DNA of 31,638 nucleotides from positions 1-31,638 of the IMG/VR virus record IMGVR_UViG_3300007539_000108. One strand, 5' to 3'. The notes under the pieces were generated by a model, which saw only the letters and a program-made list of their open reading frames with translations, was not told where the DNA came from and made no database searches. The stretch comes from a virus. This document shows, piece by piece, positions 7,196 through 15,910 of the stretch (its first letter is position 1; the number at the start of each line of letters is the position of its first letter). A program made the position numbers and the translations under genes.

Positions 7196-9583
7196 ATGTC
7201 GCTAAATTTAGTATCTCCGGGAGTCAAAACAAGAGAAGTTGACTTAACAATTGGAGGAGTAACTGCATCTAATGAGCAAATCGGTGCAATTGCTGGCCCA
7301 TTTGAAAAGGGGCCTATCAATTCTCCAATTTTGATAGAAAATGAGCAAGATTTATTAAGAGTTTTCGGAAAACCAATATCTACAGATGCACAATACGAAT
7401 ATTGGATGAGTGCATCATCCTTTCTCTCTTATGGTGGTATTTTAAGAGTTATTAGATGTGATGGAGATACTCTTAATAATGCAAACTCCGGAGTTGCATC
7501 ATCTTCAACTACTGTTCAAATTAATTCTTACGAAGATTACGTAAATAATCACCGAACATCAACTGATTGGTATTATTCTGCAAAAAATCCAGGAAGATGG
7601 GCAAATGAATTAAAAGTATGTGTTATTGATAATTTTGCAGACCAAACAATATCTGGTATTTCTACTACTGGATTATCTGTTGGTTTGGGAGTAACACAAT
7701 CAATTAGCGGAAGAGTTGTTGCTGGTTCCGGAACTACATCTTCGTCTGAAGGATTTATTAGAGGTATTATTACTGGAGTTGGTGTAAGTGAAATATATGT
7801 AAAAGTTACTGATAGAGTATCTACAGCAGGAACTTCATATTCTACTGATTATATTGAAGGTGGTGCATATGAATTTAAAGTTCCAGAGGTAACTTCATCA
7901 ACAACCACTGTTGGGGTTGCTACAACATCTGGTTTCCTTAGTGAAATATATGACGTTTCAATTACTGGAATTGTTACCACAGGAATTCAACTTGGAGACA
8001 TAGTTTCTGGAACAAGTGTTTCTGCTGGAACAACTGTTGTATCTATTGGTGCAAGTACAATTTATGTTGATAAGACAATTACTGCTGGAATAGGAACAAC
8101 AACTTTCACATTTACTAGAAGTACAAGCACAACTTCAATCTCAAATCCAATTGGAGTTGTAACAACTTCTGGATTAGGAATATCAACTATTGGTTCTTCT
8201 TCAGTTGTTATTAGAGATTGGTACAATCAACAAACTCTAGGATTAACAAACACTACAATATATTGGAAATCTATTGCAGAAAAACCAAAAACATCAGAGT
8301 ATGCATCTCAAAGAAATTCTAAAAATGATGAAATTCACATTGTCGTTGTAGATGATACTGGATCAGTAACTGGAATTTCTGGAAATATCGTAGAAAAGCA
8401 TACATATCTATCTAAATCTTTAGATGGAAAACTTTCACCATCAGAATCTGTTTATTATAAAGATTATATTGCAAGAAATTCTGAATATGTTTTCGCTGGA
8501 TATGCTTCAACTGGTAAGTCCTCTGGAATTGTCGGTACTTCTTCAAGTTTTGCATTTACAAAAACTGGTGTTGGAAACTGGGGACAAAATGCACAAAATG
8601 TTACTTTTTCTGTTTTAGGAAATCAAATTTATATTTTAAAAGGTGGTGAAAATTATACTTCTTCTGGTGGTTATTCTGCTAGTAATTCAGATGTACTATC
8701 ATCTTATGAGTATGTAAGAAATCCAACAGAATATCAAATTAATTTCTTGATTAATGGTCCTTCTGGCGGAAATGCTATTTATGATGCACAAGCAAAAGCT
8801 AATAAGTTAATTGAAATTGCAAATGAAAGAAAAGATTGCATTGCTTGCATTTCTCCTTACAGACAAGGGGTAGTAAATGTAACAAATTCTGATACTCAAA
8901 CTACAAATGTTATTAGTTTCTTTGATCCTCTAACATCTTCTTCTTATGCAGTTTTTGATACTGGATACAAATACACATTTGATAGATTTAATAATGAGTT
9001 TAGATATATTCCCTGCAATGCTGATATTGCAGGTCTAATGGCTAGAACATCAATAAATCAATTCTCTTGGTTTTCCCCTGCAGGTTCTGCAAGAGGAGCA
9101 ATAAATGGGGCAATAAAACTAGCATATAATCCTTCACAAGGACAAAGAGATCTTTTATATCCAAAGAGAATTAATCCTATTATATTCTCACCTGGTTCTG
9201 GAATTATTTTATTTGGAGACAAAACAGCTCTTGGCTATACATCTGCATTTGATAGAATCAACGTTCGTCGTTTATTCTTAACAATTGAATCTACAGTTGA
9301 AAGAGCAGCAAGAGCACAGTTATTTGAATTTAATGATGTAATAACAAGAACAAACTTTATTAATATTATTGAACCATATCTTCGTGACATTAAATCAAAA
9401 AGAGGTATTACCGATTTCTTAGTAATTTGTGATGAAACAAATAATACTGCAGATATTATTGACTCTAATCAATTTAGAGCTGATATTTTTGTTAAACCTG
9501 CAAGATCCATTAACTTCATAGGACTTACCTTTGTCGCAACTCGTACAGGAGTAAGTTTTGAAGAAGTTGTTGGAAACGTTTAA
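7196..9583 (+). CDS. 18: Contractile tail sheath protein gp18
   Basis: 795 residues, larger than T4 gp18 (about 659). The N-terminus SLNLVSPGVKTREVDLTIGG and following GAIAGPFEKGPINSPILI are the conserved sheath start. The C-terminal third (VRRLFLTIESTVERAARAQL and FEFNDVITRTNF) is the conserved sheath core that interlocks neighbouring subunits. The middle, roughly residues 100-400, is a Gly/Ser/Thr/Val-rich beta region with phrases such as GVATTSGFLS and GVVTTSGLGIS. It is the part that varies between T4-like phages and accounts for the extra length. The gene is preceded by a late promoter and a good Shine-Dalgarno and is followed 19 bases later by the tube gene. Confidence 0.96.
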   Translation: MSLNLVSPGVKTREVDLTIGGVTASNEQIGAIAGPFEKGPINSPILIENEQDLLRVFGKPISTDAQYEYWMSASSFLSYGGILRVIRCDGDTLNNANSGVASSSTTVQINSYEDYVNNHRTSTDWYYSAKNPGRWANELKVCVIDNFADQTISGISTTGLSVGLGVTQSISGRVVAGSGTTSSSEGFIRGIITGVGVSEIYVKVTDRVSTAGTSYSTDYIEGGAYEFKVPEVTSSTTTVGVATTSGFLSEIYDVSITGIVTTGIQLGDIVSGTSVSAGTTVVSIGASTIYVDKTITAGIGTTTFTFTRSTSTTSISNPIGVVTTSGLGISTIGSSSVVIRDWYNQQTLGLTNTTIYWKSIAEKPKTSEYASQRNSKNDEIHIVVVDDTGSVTGISGNIVEKHTYLSKSLDGKLSPSESVYYKDYIARNSEYVFAGYASTGKSSGIVGTSSSFAFTKTGVGNWGQNAQNVTFSVLGNQIYILKGGENYTSSGGYSASNSDVLSSYEYVRNPTEYQINFLINGPSGGNAIYDAQAKANKLIEIANERKDCIACISPYRQGVVNVTNSDTQTTNVISFFDPLTSSSYAVFDTGYKYTFDRFNNEFRYIPCNADIAGLMARTSINQFSWFSPAGSARGAINGAIKLAYNPSQGQRDLLYPKRINPIIFSPGSGIILFGDKTALGYTSAFDRINVRRLFLTIESTVERAARAQLFEFNDVITRTNFINIIEPYLRDIKSKRGITDFLVICDETNNTADIIDSNQFRADIFVKPARSINFIGLTFVATRTGVSFEEVVGNV

Positions 9584-9602
9584 TTCCTAGAGGTAATCCA
9601 AA

Positions 9603-10244
9603 ATGGCTAACATCAACCCAATAAAAACAAATCAAAGAACATTAGATACCTTTAAAGGTAAAATGATTGGAGGTGGGGCAAGATCAAATCTATTTGAATG
9701 TGAATTATTTTTTCCAGATGATGTATTTTCTGCAGGAGTAACAAAAGATCAAATTTCCGACAAAACTAGATTTTTAGTAAAGTCTGCAAACCTTCCAGCT
9801 TCTAATATTAATGTAATTAGTGTTCCATTTAGAGGAAGAAATTTAAAGATTGCTGGGGACAGAACTTTTGATCCTTGGACAATCACTGTCATTAATGACA
9901 CTGATTTTTCGATAAGAACTGCATTTGAAAGATGGATGAATTTAATTAATAAGCACGAAGATAATGCAGGTAAAACAAATCCAAATGATTATCAACAAGA
10001 TGTTTTCGTAAGACAACTTGGTAGAGCTCAAACTAATGGAGCATCACCAACATCAGATACTGATTTACCAGTTCTTAAGCAGTATAAGTTTTATGGTGTT
10101 TTCCCAACAGCAGTAAGTGCTATTGATATTTCTTATGATCTTGCTGATACAATTGAAGAATTTACTGTAGATCTTCAAGTTCAGTGGTGGGATGCTCTTG
10201 ATTCTAATGGATCTACTCAACTTGGTACAAATCAAACAGCATAA
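9603..10244 (+). CDS. 19: Tail tube protein gp19
   Basis: 213 residues (T4 gp19 about 163). It has the tube-protein pattern: GGARSNLFECELFFPDD near the start, FLVKSANLPASNINVISVPF, RTFDPWTITVINDTDFSIRT, FERWMNLINKHEDNAG and a C-terminal strand TVDLQVQWWDAL. It polymerises into the rigid tube inside the sheath through which DNA passes. It follows gp18 directly and shares with gp23 a nine-base Shine-Dalgarno region AGAGGTAAT (9589-9597), as expected for a very highly expressed product. Start ATG at 9603 is the only sensible one. Confidence 0.95.
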   Translation: MANINPIKTNQRTLDTFKGKMIGGGARSNLFECELFFPDDVFSAGVTKDQISDKTRFLVKSANLPASNINVISVPFRGRNLKIAGDRTFDPWTITVINDTDFSIRTAFERWMNLINKHEDNAGKTNPNDYQQDVFVRQLGRAQTNGASPTSDTDLPVLKQYKFYGVFPTAVSAIDISYDLADTIEEFTVDLQVQWWDALDSNGSTQLGTNQTA

Positions 10245-10247
10245 ATA
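10240..10247 (+). promoter_or_regulatory. Possible late promoter variant (CATAAATA) before gp20
   Basis: One mismatch to TATAAATA, overlapping the gp19 stop codon and 23 bases upstream of the gp20 ATG. In DNA this AT-rich, one-mismatch matches are common, so this is weaker than the exact sites. Confidence 0.4.
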
Positions 10248-10270
10248 GTAGAAAGTTTATTATTTTATTG

Positions 10271-11935
10271 ATGGCTAAATTATTTGGTTTTAAAATACAA
10301 AAAACTGGAGATGATAAATCCAAAAAAGATTTTATATCTCCAGTTCCTCCCAATGATGAAGATAAATCAAATTTTTATGTAGAAAGTGGTTTTTTTGGCC
10401 AATATGTTGATATTGAAGGAGTATATAAAAACGAACAAGAATTAGTAAGAAGATATAGAGAAATGTCACTCCATCCGGAGTGTGATAGTGCTATAGAAGA
10501 CGTTGTAAATGAAGCAATAGTATCAGATTTAAATGATTCTCCAGTAGAAATAGAACTTTCAAATTTACCTGCTACAGACAAATTAAAAAGTATAATAAGA
10601 GAAGAATTTAAGACAATAAAAGAAATTATGGACTTTGATAGAAAGTCCCACGAAATTTTTAGAAACTGGTATGTTGATGGTAGAATTTATTATCACAAAG
10701 TAATTGATTTAAAAGATCCATCATCTGGAATTCAAGATATAAGATATATTGACCCACTAAAAATTAAATTTATTAGAAAAGTAGAAAAAGATAAATTAGA
10801 TCAAAAATATTTTATATCTAATAAATTATCTAATAGTATTGAAAATTACGATCATCCAGATATTGAAGAATACTATCTTTATGATCCAAGTCCAACTGTT
10901 AATATTGGTGCAACTTTTTCTAAAAGTAAAAAAACAGTTAAATTAACAAAAGATTCTATAACTTATGTAACTTCTGGTCTTGTAGATAGAAATAGGCAAA
11001 CTGTTTTATCATACTTACATAAAGCAATTAAAGCACTCAATCAACTTCGTATGATTGAGGATTCTCTAGTTATCTATAGATTGTCCAGAGCTCCTGAGCG
11101 TAGAATTTTCTACATTGATGTTGGTAATCTTCCCAAAATTAAGGCGGAGCAATATCTTCGTGATGTTATGAATCGTTATAGAAATAAGTTAGTCTATAAC
11201 GCAGATACGGGAGAAATTCGTGATGATAAAAAATATATGGCGATGTTAGAAGATTTTTGGCTTCCTAGACGTGAAGGAGGAAGAGGAACAGAAATTACAA
11301 CATTACCTGGCGGCCAAAATCTCGGAGAATTAGCAGATATTGAGTATTTTCAGAAAAAACTTTACAAATCTTTAAATGTTCCATCTAGTAGAATTGATGT
11401 TGGTGGTGGTGGATTTAACCTTGGACGTTCTTCAGAAATTTTAAGAGATGAACTAAAATTCACTAAGTTTGTTGGAAGACTTAGAAAAAGATTTTCTGAA
11501 GTTTTTAATGATATGTTAAAAACTCAACTTATATTAAAAAATATAGTAACTCCAGAAGACTGGGAAAAATTAAAAGAACATATTCAATATGATTATGTTT
11601 ATGATAATCATTTTTCAAATTTGAAAGAAAATGAATTACTAAATGACCAACTTGGAGTTGTTGCTGCAATGGAACCATACATTGGTAGATATTTTTCTGC
11701 AAAATATGTAAGAGAAAAGGTATTAAGACAATCAGATACAGAAATGATTGAAATAGATAAACAAATAGAAAAAGAAATAAAAGAAGGTATTATTTCAGAC
11801 CCAAATCAGAAAATGGATATGACTGGAGAAACTGGTTCTAATGGATTTGATCTAGGGAAACCAATTATGGAACCAGATATTGAAAAAGATGGAGATTCTA
11901 CTCAGGCTGAAATGCCTAAAGGTGGAGAAATATAA
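10271..11935 (+). CDS. 20: Portal vertex protein gp20
   Basis: 554 residues (T4 about 524). The ATG at 10271 (MAKLFGFKIQK) is preferred to the TTG one codon earlier. Hallmarks of T4-like portals: YREMSLHPECDSAIEDVVNE near residue 65, WYVDGRIYYHKVID, YIDPLKIKFIRKV, and the highly conserved block RAPERRIFYIDVGNLPKIKA followed by DFWLPRREGGRGTEITTLPG and SSRIDVGGGGFNLGRSSEI. This is the region used as a cyanomyovirus marker. Twelve subunits form the channel through which gp17 pumps DNA and which nucleates head assembly. The C-terminus is polar and acidic. The stop codon overlaps the late promoter of gp67. Confidence 0.97.
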   Translation: MAKLFGFKIQKTGDDKSKKDFISPVPPNDEDKSNFYVESGFFGQYVDIEGVYKNEQELVRRYREMSLHPECDSAIEDVVNEAIVSDLNDSPVEIELSNLPATDKLKSIIREEFKTIKEIMDFDRKSHEIFRNWYVDGRIYYHKVIDLKDPSSGIQDIRYIDPLKIKFIRKVEKDKLDQKYFISNKLSNSIENYDHPDIEEYYLYDPSPTVNIGATFSKSKKTVKLTKDSITYVTSGLVDRNRQTVLSYLHKAIKALNQLRMIEDSLVIYRLSRAPERRIFYIDVGNLPKIKAEQYLRDVMNRYRNKLVYNADTGEIRDDKKYMAMLEDFWLPRREGGRGTEITTLPGGQNLGELADIEYFQKKLYKSLNVPSSRIDVGGGGFNLGRSSEILRDELKFTKFVGRLRKRFSEVFNDMLKTQLILKNIVTPEDWEKLKEHIQYDYVYDNHFSNLKENELLNDQLGVVAAMEPYIGRYFSAKYVREKVLRQSDTEMIEIDKQIEKEIKEGIISDPNQKMDMTGETGSNGFDLGKPIMEPDIEKDGDSTQAEMPKGGEI

Positions 11936-11938
11936 ATA
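11931..11938 (+). promoter_or_regulatory. T4-type late promoter (TATAAATA) for gp67 and downstream head genes
   Basis: Exact TATAAATA overlapping the gp20 stop codon, 26 bases before the gp67 ATG at 11965. It would drive gp67, the 88-aa protein and gp21. Confidence 0.7.
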
Positions 11939-11964
11939 ATATATAGTTGTTATATTTTATTAAA

Positions 11965-12162
11965 ATGGACGAATTAGTAGATATGATGGTTTCTGATGAA
12001 TCACCAACAAAAATATCCGACAAAATTAAAGAAATTCTTTTTTCAAAGAGTGCAGAAAGTATAGATGCTGCAAGACCATATGTTTCATCAAGTCTTTTTG
12101 GTGAAAATGAGTCAGAATTTGAAGATGAAAATGAGGAAGATTTTTCCGATGAGGAAGAATAA
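11965..12162 (+). CDS. 67: Prohead core protein gp67
   Basis: 65 residues starting at the ATG 11965; an upstream TTG at 11947 would add six residues that overlap the promoter spacer and is not used. The N-terminal helix (MDELVDMMVSDESPTKIS) and the very acidic C-terminus (a run of Glu/Asp from about residue 49) are typical of gp67, a small scaffold component digested by the gp21 protease during head maturation. It sits between portal gp20 and protease gp21, exactly as in T4. The stop shares one base with the next start. Confidence 0.85.
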   Translation: MDELVDMMVSDESPTKISDKIKEILFSKSAESIDAARPYVSSSLFGENESEFEDENEEDFSDEEE

Positions 12163-12428
12163 TGCAAAGAACCAAAGTTTTAAGTACTGAAGTATCTTCT
12201 CCAACTACTGCAGGGGCTGCTTCAAGTATATCACAAGCAACTTGTGTAAGAATATGTAACGATACTGGAGGATCAGTTATTGTTGCTGTTTCTACTTTTG
12301 TTGGTGCAGCATCATCTATTTTTTTTACTGTTCCTGATTCAACAGTAGAATTTTTAGAAAAAGCACCAAACGATGTTATTTGGTCTGCTTCAGCATTAAA
12401 AGTAACAAAAGTAGGTTTTACAAACTAA
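12162..12428 (+). CDS. Small beta-rich protein at the gp68 position, unknown function
   Basis: 88 residues, no family recognised with certainty. It starts MQRTKVLSTEVSSPTTAGAA and alternates Val/Ile/Phe with Ser/Thr/Gly (VRICNDTGGSVIVAVSTFVG; TVPDSTVEFLEKAPNDVIW), so it should be nearly all beta strand. T4 has gp68, a charged helical prohead core protein of about 141 residues, in this place; the present protein lacks that charge and looks instead like a small capsid- or neck-associated structural protein. TAATG overlap with gp67 and a 5-base gap to gp21 put it in the head-assembly operon. It is too short and the wrong composition to be called gp68. Confidence 0.65.
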   Translation: MQRTKVLSTEVSSPTTAGAASSISQATCVRICNDTGGSVIVAVSTFVGAASSIFFTVPDSTVEFLEKAPNDVIWSASALKVTKVGFTN

Positions 12429-12433
12429 AAGAA

Positions 12434-13084
12434 ATGAAACTTATTACAGAAGAAATACAAAAAGTAGAATTTATCACTGAAGGAAAAGGTTCTGCAAAAA
12501 AGTTTTATATTGAGGGAACATTTCTTCAGGGTGAAACTGTTAATAGAAATGGAAGAATGTATCCAGTTTCTATTTTGGAAAAAGAAGTCAATAGATACAA
12601 TGAATCATTCATTCAGAAAGGTCGTGCTCTTGGGGAATTAGGCCATCCTGATGGTCCTACAATAAACCTTGATCGAGTTTCTCATAAAATTCTTTCCCTT
12701 GTTCGTGAAGGAAATAATTTTAGAGGTAAAGCACAACTTCTTTCCACTCCAATGGGAAAAATTGCATCTTCACTTATTGGTGAAGGAGTAACTCTTGGAG
12801 TTTCCTCTCGTGGTGTTGGTTCTCTTCGTATGACCAATGAGGGACACAAAATTGTTGGTGAAGATTTTATGCTTGCAACTGCTGCAGATATTGTAGCAGA
12901 TCCATCTGCTCCCGATGCCTTTGTTCAAGGGATTATGGAAGGTAAAGAGTGGGTTTTCGTAAATGGAGAACTTACTGAGCAATTAGTAGATAAAACATAT
13001 AAAAGAATAAATACATTAGTTGATCAAAAAATGCTCGAAGAGCATAAACTAAATCTTTTTCAAAATTTTCTTTCAAATCTCTAA
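12434..13084 (+). CDS. 21: Prohead core scaffold protease gp21
   Basis: 216 residues from the ATG at 12434 (MKLITEEIQKVEFITE), close to T4 gp21 (about 212). The upstream ORF extension lies inside the previous gene and is rejected. The herpesvirus-assemblin-like fold of this serine protease family is visible from ETVNRNGRMYPVSILEKEV, the His in GELGHPDG (H71) and the nucleophile Ser in LGVSSRGVG (S124/125), with conserved DIVADPSAP near 152-160. It cleaves the scaffold, gp67, gp23 and targeted internal proteins after Glu in L/I-x-E sites during head maturation. Lies directly before its main substrates gp22 and gp23. Confidence 0.95.
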   Translation: MKLITEEIQKVEFITEGKGSAKKFYIEGTFLQGETVNRNGRMYPVSILEKEVNRYNESFIQKGRALGELGHPDGPTINLDRVSHKILSLVREGNNFRGKAQLLSTPMGKIASSLIGEGVTLGVSSRGVGSLRMTNEGHKIVGEDFMLATAADIVADPSAPDAFVQGIMEGKEWVFVNGELTEQLVDKTYKRINTLVDQKMLEEHKLNLFQNFLSNL

Positions 13085-13086
13085 AT

Positions 13087-13094
13087 TATAAATA
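13087..13094 (+). promoter_or_regulatory. T4-type late promoter (TATAAATA) for gp22
   Basis: Exact TATAAATA just after the gp21 stop, 36 bases before the gp22 ATG. A small six-base-pair inverted repeat (GATTTA at 13101-13106, TAAATC at 13114-13119) would sit at the very 5' end of the transcript, and a GGAGAG Shine-Dalgarno follows. Confidence 0.75.
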
Positions 13095-13130
13095 AATATA
13101 GATTTAATAAAGATAAATCGGAGAGTACAA

Positions 13131-14393
13131 ATGTCCCGTGGTAAAAATTTACAAGAAATGGAAGTAGGCACTACACAATCTAAAACTGCAGTAAATGCTA
13201 ATGCATCTGCAGCAGATCCAATGCAAACTGGAAATGCCTCTGGTGTTTCAACTCCAGGTCAAACTGGTAGTTGGGAAGACTTGGGCGGGCCTACTCCCGA
13301 AAATTATCGTTCTGATGATGATTCTGCAAAATTAAAGGAACCATCTGCAACACTTAAGCAAGTTAAAGATGTTGTAAATAAAAATGCATCTGCAGCAGAT
13401 GCAATGAAAAAAATGAAAGAAGAAGTTGAAGATGAAGAAGTAGAAGAAGTAAATGAAGAGGATGAGTTTAGATCTGCATTAGAAAAGCAAAGAGCAAAAA
13501 GAAAAGCAGAAAAAGATAGTCAGAAAAAATCTCTTAAAGATAGAATGTCTGCTGCAGCAGAAAGAAACAAATTAGGAGAAGAAGCAGAAGAAGAATATGA
13601 TGAAGAATATGATGAAGAAGATGAAGCAGAAGGTGAAGATGAATTTGTAGAAGAAGAAAATAATTTAAACTTAAATATCGAAGAAGATGTAAATGCTCTT
13701 CTTGAAGGTGAAGATCTTTCTGAAGAGTTTAAAGAAAAGGCAAAATTAATTTTTGAAACTGCAATTAATGCAAAAATTGAAGAAATTCACGAATCTCTAG
13801 AAAGGCATTATGAGCAACAACTTCTAGAAGAAGTTGAAGCAATGAAAGAACAACTTGTTGAAAGAGTTGATTCTTACTTAGAATATGTTTCTGAAGAATG
13901 GTTAAATGAAAATGCTCTAGTTGTAGAGCAAGGTCTTAAGTCTGAAATGACTGAATCCTTCCTCTCAGGAATGAAGGATCTTTTTGAAGCACATTATGTA
14001 TCAATCCCTGAAGATAAATATGATGTACTTGAAAGTATGGTAGAAAAACTTGATGATATGGAGACTAAACTCAACGAGCAAATTGACAAAAATATTGCTC
14101 TAAATAGAAGATTAGCAGAATCAGTTTCTGATGTAATTTTTTCAGAAGTAACTGAAGGTTTAGCACTTTCACAGAAAGATAAACTTGCTTCTCTTGTTGA
14201 AAATGTTGAGTTTGATGGTGAAGAAGACTATCGTGAGAAGCTAGTAACCCTGAGGGAATCTTATTTCCCCAAAAATACTAAATCTCCAAGAGATTTTTCT
14301 GAGACTCCTCTTGAAGGACAAAACATCCAGGAAGAAGTTTCTGGAGTAATGAGTACTTATCTTCAAAGTCTAAGAAGAGTTTCTAATAAGTGA
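13131..14393 (+). CDS. 22: Prohead core scaffold protein gp22
   Basis: 420 residues, longer than T4 gp22 (about 269). The first 100 residues are low-complexity, with the phrase NASAADPM/NASAADAM used twice. An extremely acidic block follows (residues 100-190, mostly Glu, Asp and Lys), then the conserved helical scaffold core: LNIEEDVNALLEGEDLSEEF, KAKLIFETAINAKIEEIHES, and the LEEVEAMKEQLVERVDSYLE coiled coil. The near-terminal SPRDFSETPLEGQNIQEE contains Glu-terminated sites of the kind cut by gp21. It forms the core around which gp23 assembles and is then degraded. Strong late promoter upstream. Confidence 0.92.
   Translation: MSRGKNLQEMEVGTTQSKTAVNANASAADPMQTGNASGVSTPGQTGSWEDLGGPTPENYRSDDDSAKLKEPSATLKQVKDVVNKNASAADAMKKMKEEVEDEEVEEVNEEDEFRSALEKQRAKRKAEKDSQKKSLKDRMSAAAERNKLGEEAEEEYDEEYDEEDEAEGEDEFVEEENNLNLNIEEDVNALLEGEDLSEEFKEKAKLIFETAINAKIEEIHESLERHYEQQLLEEVEAMKEQLVERVDSYLEYVSEEWLNENALVVEQGLKSEMTESFLSGMKDLFEAHYVSIPEDKYDVLESMVEKLDDMETKLNEQIDKNIALNRRLAESVSDVIFSEVTEGLALSQKDKLASLVENVEFDGEEDYREKLVTLRESYFPKNTKSPRDFSETPLEGQNIQEEVSGVMSTYLQSLRRVSNK
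13200..13400 (+). repeat. Direct repeat of 18 bases within gp22
   Basis: An identical 18-base stretch occurs at 13200-13217 and 13383-13400, in the same reading frame, encoding NASAAD both times. It looks like a local duplication in the unstructured N-terminus of the scaffold. Confidence 0.7.
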
Positions 14394-14402
14394 TTTTTAC
14401 GT

Positions 14403-14410
14403 TATAAATC
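14403..14410 (+). promoter_or_regulatory. Late promoter (TATAAATC) for major capsid gene gp23
   Basis: Seven of eight bases match the T4 late box, 30 bases before the gp23 ATG. The Shine-Dalgarno region AGAGGTAAT (14428-14436) is identical to that of gp19. Position and the need for very high gp23 expression support it. Confidence 0.6.
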
Positions 14411-14440
14411 AAACTAACAATTTCAAAAGAGGTAATTCAA

Positions 14441-15838
14441 ATGCAAATGTTCAATGCAGAGCATCTGCAGGAAAAGTGGGCACCACTTCTAGACTACGAG
14501 GGTCTTGATAACATTAAAGATTCCCATCGTAGAATGGTGACTGCCGTCCTGCTAGAAAATCAAGAAAAGTTTTTAAGAGAAGAAAGTCAGTTTCTTTCTG
14601 AAACACCAACCAACGCTGCTAACGCTTCTGGTGCTTCTGGTGGTTTCAGTGGTTCTGCAACTGCTACTGGTCCAGTTGCTGGTTTTGATCCCGTTCTAAT
14701 TTCCCTAATTAGACGTTCAATGCCCAACTTGGTCGCATATGACCTTGCTGGTGTTCAACCAATGAATGGTCCTACTGGACTTATCTTCGCAATGCGCTCT
14801 CGCTACACCAATCAGAGTGGAACTGAAGCACTATTCGACGAAGCAGATAGTGCATTCTCTGGACAAGACTCTGGACGCGATGAAACTGCAGGATTTACCG
14901 ATACCGCTGCTGGTATGGGTACAACTTCACAGTCTGGAAGTAATCCTGGTCTTCTTAATCCTGTTGGTACTGCATCCTCTACCGGATATAATGTCGGTCA
15001 GGGTATGGTTACTGGAGATGCCGAGAATCTCGGATCTGGTACAGGTGATCAATTCAACGAGATGGCTTTCTCAATTGAGAAAGTTACTGTAACTGCAAAG
15101 TCTAGAGCACTCAAAGCAGAATACAGTTTAGAACTTGCACAGGACCTTAAGGCAATTCACGGTCTAAATGCTGAAGCTGAACTCGCAAATATTCTCTCTA
15201 CAGAGATTCTTGCTGAGATTAACCGTGAAGTAATCAGAACCATCTATAAGGTTGCTGAGCAAGGTGCTACTGCTAACACTGCAACTTCTGGTATTTTTGA
15301 CCTTGATATTGATTCTAATGGTCGTTGGTCTGTTGAGAAGTTCAAAGGTCTTCTTTTCCAAATCGAGCGTGATGCTAACGCAATCGCACAAAGAACTCGT
15401 AGAGGGAAGGGCAATATGATCCTTTGCTCCGCTGATGTTGCTTCTGCACTAACAATGGCTGGAGTTTTGGATTATACCCCTGCACTTAATGCTAACCTTA
15501 ACGTTGATGATACTGGAAATACCTTTGCTGGTGTTCTCCAAGGTAAGTATCGTGTTTATATCGATCCTTATTCTGCTAACGTATCTGCTAACCAGTATTA
15601 CGTTGTTGGTTATAAAGGTTCTTCACCTTATGACGCAGGTATCTTCTACTGCCCCTATGTTCCTCTCCAAATGGTTCGTGCCGTTGGTGAGAACACCTTC
15701 CAGCCAAAAATTGGATTTAAGACTCGCTACGGAATGGTAGCTAATCCATTTGCTGAAGGTACTGCTCAAGGTTCTGGCGGTCTTCGCATCAATGCAAACC
15801 GTTATTACAGAAGAGTTCGTGTTGATAACCTAATGTGA
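14441..15838 (+). CDS. 23: Major capsid protein precursor gp23
   Basis: 465 residues (T4 about 521). The N-terminal propeptide (MFNAEHLQEKWAPLLDYEG; RRMVTAVLLENQEKFL) ends in QFLSE, an L-x-E site, so gp21 probably cuts after E54 to give the mature protein beginning TPTNAANASG. The body shows the T4-like capsid signatures LISLIRRSMPNLVAYDLAGV, QPMNGPTGLIFAMRSRY, MAFSIEKVTVTAKSRALKAE, YSLELAQDLKAIHGL and the C-terminal FQPKIGFKTRYGMVANPFAE. This is the gene used as a marine myovirus marker. Base use differs from its neighbours, with many C-ending codons. A second in-frame ATG two codons downstream is an equally possible start. Confidence 0.98.
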   Translation: MQMFNAEHLQEKWAPLLDYEGLDNIKDSHRRMVTAVLLENQEKFLREESQFLSETPTNAANASGASGGFSGSATATGPVAGFDPVLISLIRRSMPNLVAYDLAGVQPMNGPTGLIFAMRSRYTNQSGTEALFDEADSAFSGQDSGRDETAGFTDTAAGMGTTSQSGSNPGLLNPVGTASSTGYNVGQGMVTGDAENLGSGTGDQFNEMAFSIEKVTVTAKSRALKAEYSLELAQDLKAIHGLNAEAELANILSTEILAEINREVIRTIYKVAEQGATANTATSGIFDLDIDSNGRWSVEKFKGLLFQIERDANAIAQRTRRGKGNMILCSADVASALTMAGVLDYTPALNANLNVDDTGNTFAGVLQGKYRVYIDPYSANVSANQYYVVGYKGSSPYDAGIFYCPYVPLQMVRAVGENTFQPKIGFKTRYGMVANPFAEGTAQGSGGLRINANRYYRRVRVDNLM

Positions 15839-15859
15839 TTTAGGGTTACAACTCATTAT

Positions 15860-15886
15860 AAAAGACCCCAAATGGGGTCTTTTTTT
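15860..15886 (+). terminator. Rho-independent terminator after gp23
   Basis: Perfect stem of about ten pairs (arms 15860-15869 and 15874-15883, core AGACCCC/GGGGTCT) with a four-base loop, running into a T tract to 15886. It closes the head operon 22 bases after the gp23 stop. Confidence 0.93.
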
Positions 15887-15910
15887 GTAATAAATAAAAA
15901 TAAAACCACA

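Noticed and set aside
15872-15910. TTG start at 15872 for the gp3-like protein
   Set aside because: It falls inside the gp23 terminator hairpin; ATG 15911 begins the family-like sequence.
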